Assembly (NCBI GenBank): GCA_000467715.1
Contig: AJFK01000658.1
Span: 62,001-126,000 of the forward strand
Reading direction: 5' to 3'
Length of the DNA stretch: 64,000 bases
Source of the DNA: Hysterium pulicare CBS 123377
Lineage: Eukaryota; Ascomycota; Dothideomycetes; Hysteriales; Hysteriaceae
Part shown: positions 54,906 through 64,000 of the stretch, in pieces
Position numbering within the stretch: the first letter of the stretch is position 1
Layout of the letters: each line of letters opens with the position of its first letter
Notes under the pieces: generated by a model
Seen by the model: only the letters and a program-made list of their open reading frames with translations
What the model was told of the DNA's origin: nothing
Database searches by the model: none
Position numbers and translations under genes: made by a program

Positions 54906-56857
54906 AGGTTTACGATTCAGAGAGCTTAAACAGAGATCAAGTATAAATAAGTCGTAAATAATAGATGCTGGGATATGCCTTTCTTAGCTGAGTCTTCTTC
55001 AAACCTCGGCCAGGGCATCATATATACGGATTCGTAAATTGGTGAGAACAGAGAGAACTCCACCTTCTCTGCCCTATCCTCTTTAGAAAGAGAGAGTTGA
55101 ACATTATTATTAGAAGAGAAGAAGCTTTACAAATAATCCAACGAACAACGCCGTTCCCTGGCAGTGAAGAGGTCTGAAAAGGGCGGAGCGCACAGACCAC
55201 ACCGAAAAAAGCTCGCAGCATGTGACCTAGAGGGGCAAATATGACCTCGACTTGAGCCGTACGCCAAGTAGGTACATCCAAGCGGTTAGAACCGAAACCT
55301 CATGACGACGCGATCAACGAGTGCTGACTCAAAAGCTTGATCAGACGGACCAACGCTTGCCGCCATCCACGCCCTTAACGATGGCCGAACCAGCCTCACT
55401 TATAGCCTTGCTATTCTATAGCTACTAGGCGTAAAAGGCTTCGATGTTTAACTCGGCCCATTCTGCATTCCTATACTCATCAAACAGCATGACTTATGCT
55501 GGCGCTAGTACCGACCTATCAACTACATAGAAGAAGACGTAGGTAGACCCTTTCCAACCATACTTCTTTTACTTCTCTTTCGAATCACAGGACATGGACG
55601 AAATAGAGCCACGGGCTTCAATGAGGCGCTTTTGGCACCATGGGCGAAGAAACATCCATTGTTACCGTTGACAACCCAGCACCTATCAATCTCTCAAGCG
55701 CTAAGGGTAACTATTCTCGCAATATTCTGTTGTGTACGTCCAAATCGAAATCCAGTGCTAGCAACTAAGGAGGCTGAACGGCTGCAAGGCTCAGACGCAG
55801 TCATAATTGGAACGTGGATGGTTTATACTTAAATCCTCTCCTTATGCTGAATCATGAATATGGCAATATTCTACCACACGGCCTTGTACTCCACATTTGT
55901 TCACCCGCTAACCCTACTGGAACTTTTATCATGTCTGAATTACGCTCCTTTATGGATCCCTCTCTTCTTTGATTCAGGCCCACCTTGGCGGATACTGCAG
56001 CGACAATAACCGACCCTCTCCTTCAAAGCAAGTATGAGACTATCGTGAAGCCACAGTCATCTGAAACTCAATATCATCCCAAAACAGAATACCAATACCT
56101 CTATGAGCCTGCTAAAGTTGCTCTTAACCGAAAATTCCGATTCGGGAGTTTTCGGTCCACGCCATTAGACGTGCTAGGTCCCGTTAGATCAAGTGGCACC
56201 GATGTCGTTTTACCATGTCTTCAATGACAACAAATCCTTTCGTTGCACGTCTTCCTCCGAAACGTCTCGCCCCAAACCGTCAAATCCCCACTTCTCAAAA
56301 GTTTGCTCGTGTGCAATGCACCAACCCCAATGTGCCTGGTGCTCAAAGTAGCATCTGCAATCCTGGCTTTTTGGGCCATGTAAAGGTATCCGCGATGTTG
56401 AGCTGGATCAGCTCCTTTTCCAGCCCGTTTGAATGAGACAGCTCGAGCTTGCACCTTGTCTTCCAATGCCTGTCTTTCTATTAGAATGATAGCTACGAGG
56501 GGCCTGCTAGCTATCATACTCATCACTGCCCACGTATCCAGAAGCGCTAATCTTTTTTCCAAGGGTGATCTGAGACGAAACCCAACCGACTTCGCTTCGA
56601 GCGCCGTTAGTCAGCATAGCCGCTCTGTTTAGGACTCACTATCGCCTTACCCTCTGCTCGGCTTGCTTAGGCCCTACTCCCCCGTGCTCAGTCGCGTTCC
56701 TATGAAATTGACGTTAGGCTGGTAGCTCGAAATGTCGAAGTCCTGAAGTGCAGCCTTGGCAGTAGCTCTTATTGCAAGAGTGACATTGAAGGAATACGTT
56801 AAAAGCGCATTAAAGAAAGACGGATGGATGATTCTTTGGCATGTGCGGTGGCCTAGA
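54906..56857. other. Long non-coding, partly AT-rich interval
   Basis: Almost 2 kb with no supportable gene. Several 60-120 codon frames occur on both strands. One minus frame (56221-56562) and one plus frame (55985-56227) look slightly protein-like but cannot be assigned. The position between two regulator genes, one truncated, suggests an old rearrangement or degraded insertion. Confidence 0.4.
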
Positions 56858-59551
56858 TTACCCAAACCCGTTGCCACTTAACCCCGCATCCCACTCCATG
56901 CCCTTGGCAGATTCAACCCAATTATACCAGTCCATCTCACTATTAAAGCTCATGTTAACATCAAATGCATCTACGTTCACGTCGGCGAAAACATCGACGG
57001 ATGGGTCCGCATCAGCCCACAGCCAAGAACCGAAGCCAGAGCCTATGGACCAGGGTGGTGGAGCTGCGGGAACGATGCCATATGCTGAACCTGCAGTCTG
57101 TCCCATTGCAAAGTCGCCGAAGGCCTCAAAGTCTGGGGAAGTGTTACTCGGTAGATTCTGACTTGTTTGCAGTCCACTAACACTAAGATAAGTTGGGTCA
57201 AAAGTCGTATTGGAGCCTGCACCGCCCGCGTTATACACAGATTTGGAGCTTGTACTCGGCTGGGTCGTGTAGATGGAATGTGCCGATGGGATGGTTGCCC
57301 CTGGTCCGGATTGTCCACGTGTCCGTTTGTTATGCCCATGTTCCTCCGGCATCGCCAGAAGCTGGCGCCATCGCTCTCGGAAGAGTTCGACAACGTTGGA
57401 CCCAGCTGGGAACGGCCCAGGGCTTGCCGGAACGGGAACCCTCTGGTCCTCCATCTCCAGCCGTTCGGCAGCCTGTGGATTGCTTCGTAGCCGCTCGAGC
57501 TCGGTGTCGCGATGCTTCCTGGCCTTGGCCGTCAGCTTCCGCAAGGGAACCCAGACCCGCAGGTTCTTGTCCATATGGGACTGGGGCGGGATCAGCCACT
57601 GGCTATGAAGTGCCACCCAAGCCCTCTCGACGATGGGTGACCACGGACGTCTGGAGATCTCGATCAAGAGGTAGACGACGGCATACCAATGGGTATAGGT
57701 CTGATAAACCCAGCGCCAGTGACGGCATGCCTCCTCTGCATTCAGAGCGTGGTTATACTCTGCGTTTTCGATTGCTGCGACTAGAAGCTTGGTCTTGATC
57801 TTGTCCGAGAAGTGCTCGCTTGGGGGAGAGAAGAGGAGAGGTAGGTAGACAAGAAGTGTCATCTTGGCCATCACAAGTCGCGCGACAACGACTGCGACCC
57901 AATACGCAATGTTACCTGACTCTACCGAGTATTGAAGGTAGCCTCGTTCGAGTCTCTGAAATATTTCGTTTAAGAGACGGCTTTGTTCTTCTATGCCCGG
58001 CGCACCCTCCTTAGCACTCTGGGCCATCATTTGCCTAGTGACTTCGCCTATCTCGCACGAGACGAGCGAAAATGTCATCTCGGTTATACCCTCACGCGCT
58101 GTTGGCATTAGAGTTGTCTTGGGCTCGATGTCTGCGTCGTTAATATTCAGGGGAAGTTTTGTGTCAAAGCTGTTGCGTGCGATCGTAAACTCCGTCCCCT
58201 GGTCTTCAGATGCTCTCACATCCAGCATGCACAATGCCCACCAAACCCTTCGTCGCATCTCGATTTCATAAGGAGTCAGGTGCTCGAAATGGGATCCATC
58301 GCGGTGCAAACCTAGAGCCTGGGCCATTCTGATGACGAGCCCGGTCATCATCCACACGAACCTCGGGCTGTCATGGCGGCGAACGAGACAGAGGAAGATG
58401 GCAAATGCCTGTACCAGAACCAAATCGGGGACGTTGAGGAAATCAGCCTTAGCAAGTGCGTGCTCCAGGCCGAGGCGGTACTTGAGATTGAGGTTGGTCT
58501 TGGTCAAGCCAAAGTTGATCATGATCTGAACGCACGGGAGATGTTAGTATGGCTCCACTCATGTCTCTTGTGGGATACAGATTCCAATTTGAATGTGAAC
58601 TTACATCGTCTTCCTCCATGGAAGTTATAGCTGCGTAGTAGATCGAGAACATCAAAGCCTCGTTGGCTGGTGTCAATCCCGTCATGTCACTGCCACGCAA
58701 ATCGCGGATCATCTTCGTAACGGTTGGAACATGAACAATTCGCATGATAGAATTGACATTTTCAGAGAAGACATCCAGAAGAAATGGTATCTGTGACGGC
58801 AGTGGATGAAACTCGCGGAGATCGTTGGCGAAGGGACTCAGATTGTGTCCAAACAAGAATGCATGGCGTTCTGAAGGCGACCGTTGAAGTTCTTGGGTGG
58901 ACGAGGACTTGCCAGGAGAAACCTCTTCCTCTGAGGTATCGGAATCAAGTCCATCAAGCTGTAGTGGGAATTAGCTAACCATCCAGTCAAGATAACCACT
59001 TGGACTGGCTGGCGTACCTCGTCGTTAACCCGTGACCAGAAACCGCTGCTCACATAGCGACTTCGATTAGCATCCTGAAGGACCAGCCTTCCGAACGGTT
59101 TCTGTACATTGCTGGCATCTGTATTTGGCGATGCATCCCTCTGGTAATCTGTGTCGCGATCTTGTCCGTGGCTAGAGCTCTCAGGAGTGTTTACCGCAGA
59201 TGAGCCACCAGCCGCCGAAGTAGCCGCAGCCTTCGCCTGCTCCAGCTGGCCGGTAAGCTCCTTAACTAGGCTCTCAAGATTCCGCAATCTCTCCATGACC
59301 TGAGTGGGCGCGTTCGATGCTGCATCGATGGCGGCGCGATCTAGACGGCGAGCCCATCTTGGGGGGCGGTCCGTGGACGGCAAGATGCAAGGAATATTCG
59401 CCCGACGGCAATTCGAACATGGTGATAGTTTATCGCAGCGGACCTTTCGGGTGCGGCATACCATGCAGCTGCGTAGCTTCGGCGCGCGAGAGGGAGCAGA
59501 GACGGGCGCTGATGCGTTGCTCGCGTTTTTCTCGGAGGGCACCTGCGACAT
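56858..59551 (-). CDS. Zn2Cys6 transcription factor with fungal-specific regulatory domain
   Basis: Nuclear DNA-binding regulator. Three exons on minus, 59551-59018, 58958-58605 and 58525-56858, give 851 aa. Introns are 59 and 79 bp. The binuclear zinc cluster uses C29, C32, C39, C45, C48 and C55 (CMVCRTRKVRCDK, then CSNCRRANIPC). A coiled-coil dimerisation helix follows (MERLRNLESLVKELTGQLEQ). The middle homology region (PF04082 type) starts around PLPSQIPFLLDVFSENVNSI and includes QAFAIFLCLVRRHDSPRFVW, MAQALGLHRDGSHFEHLTPY and the hallmark EIEMRRRVWWALCMLD. The C-terminal 150 residues are Ser/Gly/Asn-rich with an acidic, aromatic end, a likely activation region. The target pathway cannot be told from neighbours, which are relics. 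Intact and probably functional. Confidence 0.93.
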
Positions 59552-60041
59552 GATGGATTATTCGGACAATAGACTCTGTCCTTGATGCTTTGCCTGCTCT
59601 TGTCTTTGGCTGACGCCTTAGCCTAGTGCTTATACTATACTCCGGCTTGCTGGTGTTCGTCTCGAACGTGTATTCTAGGAGACGTGAACCTTGGAGGCTG
59701 ATAGATGACTGAGCCGTAAGATAGCTGAGTCATTAGGCACGTGATTTGAGGGGTCATTGCGTTGCCGTTTCACCTTCAACGGGCCGGGGGAATGCGCTCA
59801 CTGGTTGCGAGAAAACAGCGAGGCTAAATCAACAACCTACGAAGGTAGGTAGCTGGGAAAATGAAGATAAAAGGCATCAGTCTCGTCCAGCTTCAAAGAC
59901 GGCATAGACACCATCGACACCGCCGAATCCTGCAATAAGAATACATCAATACAGGCTTTGCAACAAGAATGCATCAACACAGTACATCGACACAGGACAG
60001 CTCACTCTTGCAAGAACACATCGACTCCTCCAACCAACGCA
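59552..60041. other. Promoter-side gap upstream of the Zn2Cys6 gene
   Basis: Holds the promoter of the minus-strand regulator and perhaps the former promoter of the Rossmann relic. A short CATCGACAC / CATCAACAC motif recurs between 59905 and 60020 (for example in CATCGACACCGCC), a weak simple repeat. No coding support. Confidence 0.45.
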
Positions 60042-60769
60042 ATGAGTTGCATTCGTCAGTGCTGGCACCGGCCTTGGCCTGTCAGCACTCAGCACACCCT
60101 TGCCACCGGCCAACAATGCATCGCCCTCTGGCATACCCCCTCCAAGCTCATGGCCATATTCCCGACCGCTACTATCCCGAACCGCAAGATTGTTCATGGT
60201 AACGCGTGCGATGTTATCTCCGTGGCCAAGGGCCTCCAGGGTGAGGACGGGAAACTTGTTGACGTCGTTGTTTCCACCATCGGCGGCAAACCCGTCGTCT
60301 CTGAGATGATTATTGACTGTCCAGAGGTCTATAGAAAAGGCGCAGCTACCCTCCTCAAAGCCCTCGCTAAGCTTCGGTTGAACGGTGTGACGGACAGTCC
60401 ACTCCGCGGGCATTTCTCGCTTCCGCCGCGCCGTCCCTGTCGCTCTTGTGCCGCTATATTACGTTGCGCTTAAGGTCCGCACGAGGGCAAGGTGATTATG
60501 GATTAATAGTACGCAAAGTAACTTGCACCATCGTCCGCATGAGCCTTTCTACCAACGGCGACTTGACCAAGGAGATCCACGTTGGGATTGAGGACCCCAA
60601 AACTGGGCGGGAATCCATGCCGAAGCTTGCCCGGCATTATGGTATAGAAGGGCTTGCTAGAATGGTATGGCATTTGGAACTGGATAAATCATTGATTATC
60701 TACGAGGTGTTATTGGTGTGTGGAATATCAGGGAAATGCAGTTTACTAAGATACCTCCAGACAACATGA
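60042..60769 (+). pseudogene. Decayed NAD(P)-binding Rossmann-fold protein gene (NmrA/SDR-like)
   Basis: The start VAFVSAGTGLGLSALST shows a glycine-rich dinucleotide loop. The next family segment TGQQCIALWHTPSKL is in another frame. From about 60130 the frame reads IVHGNACDVISVAKGLQGED, LVDVVVSTIGGKPVVSEMII and AATLLKALAKLRLNGVT, a typical NmrA-like core with the STIGG loop. It then shifts again to GISRFRRAVPVALVPLYYVA, followed by a stop, and later to TCTIVRMSLSTNGDLTKEIH and VGIEDPKTGRES. At least three lesions split about 240 residues. Intact relatives are NAD(P)-dependent oxidoreductases or redox-sensing regulators. No neighbouring gene suggests a pathway. Confidence 0.6.
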
Positions 60770-62035
60770 GAATCTGCACGATAGACTAGTAACATCTAGT
60801 ACATAAACCAGAGTCTGTATAGTTTTTGTTCTTGACTGCCATGTTACGTGCAGAGTAAATCTAGAGTCCTCCGCCCCCTATACGTCTTCATCTACCCATC
60901 GTCTGCCATAGCAGGCCACTCGCGTGTAGATTTGAGTGCGAGTTCTTGCAGCAGCGAAGCAGAATGAGTGCTTGGCAAATCGAAAATCGTCAGTGATGAA
61001 GAAGCTAAGAAATAAGGCGTTAAGAATCCGGAGACATCGGCATGAACTTCCATCTATCGTGACAGCTTTCATGAAGCCATCTGCCCATACCATCATCCAT
61101 TTGACATGAATCTCCTTTCATTCCATTGAAAACCTCGGCCCTATAACACCAGCAAGTCCTGCGCCTTGTCCATAATCACGCAACAGGTTCGCCGCTCACG
61201 CCTTGATCCTTCATTGAACTATCCGAGTTTCGTACTTGGAGCACGACCTCGGAAGTCTGGGAGGGTTCTATGCCATGGTTTCAATCTACTCATTCTGCAT
61301 CATAGGCTCCTCTCGAACATAATAAAATCTGCGAAGAACTTCTCGAACTTCTCGAAACTTGCCGCTTCCGTCGGCATTTTGATCCTTTCTCGTAAAAACA
61401 ACATGCATCTTTTGCTAACTAGCTCACGATTCCAATCTACAAACATGATTAATATTATTCTCGTTCGCGCACATTCTGTGTCACGATGTCGCCACGACCT
61501 GCTTAAAGACGTTGGAATATGTCTAAGTACTGTGTACCATGGTACCAACCTTCATGGTACCACCTGCATCCATTGGTACCATGAGTCACACGCCACTACT
61601 AGCCGGAAGCGATAGCTTAGATACCTAGGTGGGCAGCCAACCTTCTCCCTACCGAATCACTCCTCGTCTTCTTCACCCGTCATCTTCTCCGCTACAACAG
61701 CTTGCCATACCTCGAGTAACCAACTCTCCTTGCGCTACATACTGCGACCCCGCCTGACCATCATCGCCCATGGCTCACACACCAAATGAACGATCCGAGG
61801 GACGCCTCGATACGCCCACCTCTCACATCGAAGATTTACGTCAAGATCCTTTGCTGTGGTACAAATTGCATGTTTTCATGTACGGCTTACGACACTTTCG
61901 CTCAAATGCCGAATCTCGTTCCCGGCTTGAGACCATCGTAGATGTTCCTATATCGGACTCCCGTATTTCACAGCGGCGGAAAGTCAAAGAATCAGGACGG
62001 CCATTATCGATCCCACAACAGGCCGCACACTTCAA
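60770..62035. other. Non-coding interval
   Basis: No supportable gene. The plus frame 61166-61615 and the minus frame 60878-61096 show no family features. The plus frame 61770-62093 overlaps the next gene in another frame and might be a missed exon of it. Includes the TGGTACCA cluster at 61534-61583. Confidence 0.4.
61534..61583. repeat. Cluster of TGGTACCA palindromes
   Basis: Within 50 bases there is a perfect 12-bp palindrome (GTACCATGGTAC, 61534-61545), then two more GGTACC cores in TCATGGTACCACC and CATTGGTACCATGAG. The copies are 15-20 bp apart. It may be a multi-site protein-binding element or a fold-back DNA motif. Confidence 0.6.
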
Positions 62036-62272
62036 ATGGCCCTTGACGAATTTTTCACCCAACGACTTGAGAAGCGACTTCAAAAGCGCATGACACAGAC
62101 GGGCGATTACCGAGTATACGCCGCGCATGATCTCGCTCCCATATTAGAAAAGGCTTCTGGCGCGAAACCAAATGATCTGGCGAAGAACAAATCATTGGTT
62201 GCATTGATGAAAAAGGGAGGCTTGACGCTAGAAAACGGCAAGACTTGGAAAGGATTGGGCAAGAAGAAATGA
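62036..62272 (+). CDS. Small basic protein, function unknown
   Basis: Intronless 78-codon frame starting ATGGCCCTTGAC in good context (AAATGG). The product is highly charged and helical: FFTQRLEKRLQKRMTQTGDY, RVYAAHDLAPILEKASGAKP, then a lysine-rich end LTLENGKTWKGLGKKK. No signal peptide or membrane helix. It might be a nucleic-acid binding or ribosome-associated small protein, from charge alone. A second frame (61770-62093) overlaps its start one base out of phase and ends in the gene. Either that is chance, or the two are parts of one protein with a missed splice or a shift near 62030. I do not recognise the family. Confidence 0.5.
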   Translation: MALDEFFTQRLEKRLQKRMTQTGDYRVYAAHDLAPILEKASGAKPNDLAKNKSLVALMKKGGLTLENGKTWKGLGKKK

Positions 62273-62988
62273 TCTCTGGCATTTTCCGGGTCCTACAAAA
62301 TGTCCACCAGACCTCACGACACCATAGCGATAGAGTCATTCCTACCGTTAATGCTTTTCAAACATTCTCAACACAGAGGGCTGCAGTCTCCTCAGAACGA
62401 CCACTTTTCGCATCCCGACCAGCAGAGTGACTAGGAACAAGCACAATCGCAGATACCGGCCAGATCTGTGATCATTCTTAAAGGCGTCTTAATATCTGAA
62501 CTGAAAATGCTGAGCAGATTTTGATTATTCTTATTCGGCTAATTTGGATATTAAGACTTAGAAGACTAGAGATGATAGAGGTGAGGCTAAAAAACACGTG
62601 ACTCCAACAACTAAACACATTGGGGTTGCCCGAAGTACATGTCAGACCGTATCTAAAGTATCAGCGACAATGACCCAAAAAGATGGATGCGGACCGCTAC
62701 ACCACCCGTACGTTGATGACCTGCTGCTTTCCAAAGTCCTCAAAAGGATTATTTGTTGCCTACTCGAATCTAGCTGTACACTGCCAAGTCCTCTTATACA
62801 TTGGACTTAACTAAAGGTAGGAATAAAAGAAACATGGCGATAAAAGTTAACGGCCGCAAAAGCACTTGAATATATGGAAACGCTAAACCCACTATACAGA
62901 GAAAGGCGAACGAATTTATCAATATCAAGAGAGTTCTCGTTTTAGCCCACTGTACATAACTCATCTATGCAGGGGTTATGCCATTCGA
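62273..62988. other. AT-rich non-coding stretch
   Basis: No supportable gene. A+T-rich from about 62500 to 62940, with short frames only. Lies between the small basic gene and the 3' end of the ACC-deaminase-like relic. Confidence 0.45.
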
Positions 62989-63850
62989 TCAACGCATCGA
63001 TGGATACGCGCCCAAAGCTGGTGTCCCTCCTGTATGAACGAAGAGCACATTCTCTTTTGCTTGGAAAGCACCTTCTTTTGCGAGTCCGATAAGACCAGCG
63101 ACAGCTTTGCCAGTATATACTGGATCCATTAGAATGCCTTCCTTTTCCGCCAATAGCTTGATGGCTTCGCGCGTGTTCTCATCCAACCTCCCATAAGCAC
63201 CTCCATTAAACCTCCCGTCTAGCTCGAAATCTTCTCTCGTGATATCATCTTCCTTCAACCCTATACACTTTGTGGTGTAACATGTGTTTTGCAGACGTCA
63301 TGGCGACTCTCACCGTCTCATCCAAGTCGTAGCTAGTCGCCCGAATTCCAATTAGTCTTCTTTTTCTCCGGGGCCTCTCTCACTAATTTCCGCATTGGTC
63401 TTGCTTCTTTCCCTTTCAATCAACTTAAATCCTGCGACCGTTCCGCCCAACGTGCTTCTACTTGCACAGCATACAACCACTGCATCCTAATTAACCCTCA
63501 TTTCTTCCTACTGCTGCTCAAACGCGAATGCCCATCGAGCGAATCCTAGGCCACCTAGCGGATGCAGCGATGCGCCAGAGGGGATGAAATACGGGTTACC
63601 ACCTTCTGCTTTGATGCGATCCATCTCCGCAGCAGCGACGTGCCTTTAACTATTACTTTGCACGCCTCCTACCGTGACTACATGCGTGGCGCCTTTCTTC
63701 AACGCGTCTGAGATGACGTATTCTAGCTTGCGCACTTTGTTTTGCCGTATGCCAACGCGCTGTTGGTATCTTCATGTTTTATCCACAATGTAGGGCCCGA
63801 TGGTAATATTCCCTTGCTACTGTCTGAAAGGTGACTCGTAACGTACGGAA
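62989..63850 (-). pseudogene. Decayed ACC deaminase / D-cysteine desulfhydrase family gene
   Basis: PLP-dependent enzyme family that splits 1-aminocyclopropane-1-carboxylate (the plant ethylene precursor) or D-cysteine. On minus the order of family segments is complete: [18 protein letters not shown], a one-base shift, [28 protein letters not shown], then ending frames with ASLHPLGGLGFARWAFAFEQ and DAVVVCCASRSTLGGTVAGF. The last open piece, 63258-62989, holds the tail REAIKLLAEKEGILMDPVYT, GKAVAGLIGLAKEGAF and NVLFVHTGGTPALGAYPSM, which matches the family ending closely. At least four stops or shifts lie between. The lysine that binds PLP (in GGNKxRKLEY of intact relatives) falls at the shifted site. 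The 5' end may lie between 63850 and the window edge. A clear pseudogene. Confidence 0.75.
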
Positions 63851-64000
63851 AATGCCGCCATCATGAAGAATGCTTTGCTGTACCTGATACGTTCATTCTA
63901 CCGCTACTTTCAGTCATCGATGCGATTGAGGGAAACAGAATCAATGGTGGATCCAATGAAAAGCGAAGATGTCGGCAGGAAGATGACGTCACTGCTGAAC

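Noticed and set aside
56221-56562. Minus frame resembling a mobile-element protein piece
   Set aside because: Only one short phrase looked familiar. No terminal repeats, poly-A or catalytic motif were found, so it is not called a transposon.
61166-61615. 149-codon plus frame
   Set aside because: No family features, and it runs through the palindrome cluster.
1-64000. tRNA, rRNA, CRISPR, telomere repeats or a secondary-metabolite cluster
   Set aside because: No tRNA B-box with a matching fold, no regular spaced repeats, no TTAGGG runs and no PKS, NRPS or terpene synthase motifs were seen.

Overview
The window is nuclear DNA of a filamentous ascomycete (Pezizomycotina). Most genes are split by 45-90 bp introns with GT...AG ends and a CTAAC/CTGAC-like branch site. 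There are eukaryotic housekeeping genes (Rieske protein of complex III, 60S ribosomal protein uL6/RPL9, p24 cargo receptor EMP24, GMP synthase, BCP1) and fungal families (Zn2Cys6 regulators, Clr5-domain and ankyrin proteins, But2-domain secreted proteins, GH15, GH13 and GH45 glycoside hydrolases). A Leotiomycetes-like, plant- or litter-associated fungus fits best, but that placement is inference from gene content.

Layout. 0.4-7.1 kb is a dense conserved block: secreted GH15 glucoamylase, GMP synthase, BCP1 (divergent from GMP synthase across about 220 bp) and the Rieske protein. 7.1-12.5 kb is gene-poor and holds two decayed, related TPR/Clr5-type genes. 12.6-19 kb carries a Ser/Thr-rich secreted protein, an F-box-like Cys-rich protein, a small hydrophilic protein and a mitochondrial-type short-chain dehydrogenase. 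19.8-36 kb holds large, mostly uninterrupted genes: an orphan acidic membrane-anchored protein, an APH-fold kinase, two conserved proteins of unknown role, EMP24, a SANT-like protein and a GH13 alpha-glucosidase. 36-46.3 kb is accessory: a four-helix membrane protein, a second decayed member of the F-box-like Cys-rich family, a small secreted cysteine-rich protein, a damaged But2-domain protein, a broken F-box gene and a broken Clr5-ankyrin gene. 46.7-53.5 kb returns to intact genes: GH45 endoglucanase, a conserved fungal protein, an aldo/keto reductase and RPL9 in ten exons, one of only 8 nt. 53.6-64 kb is mostly relics (Zn2Cys6 regulator tail, Rossmann-fold protein, ACC-deaminase-like enzyme) around one intact Zn2Cys6 regulator.

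How the genes fit together. GH15, GH13 and GH45 form a secreted or intracellular set for starch/maltodextrin and cellulose breakdown, but they are dispersed and not a cluster. No biosynthetic cluster, tRNA, rRNA, CRISPR array or intact transposon was recognised. The strongest unusual theme is birth and decay of lineage-specific multigene families (Clr5/TPR/ankyrin, F-box, F-box-like Cys-rich) next to conserved housekeeping genes. All gene models were spliced by eye from the sequence. Introns are supported where the joined protein matches the family, and need transcript data to confirm.
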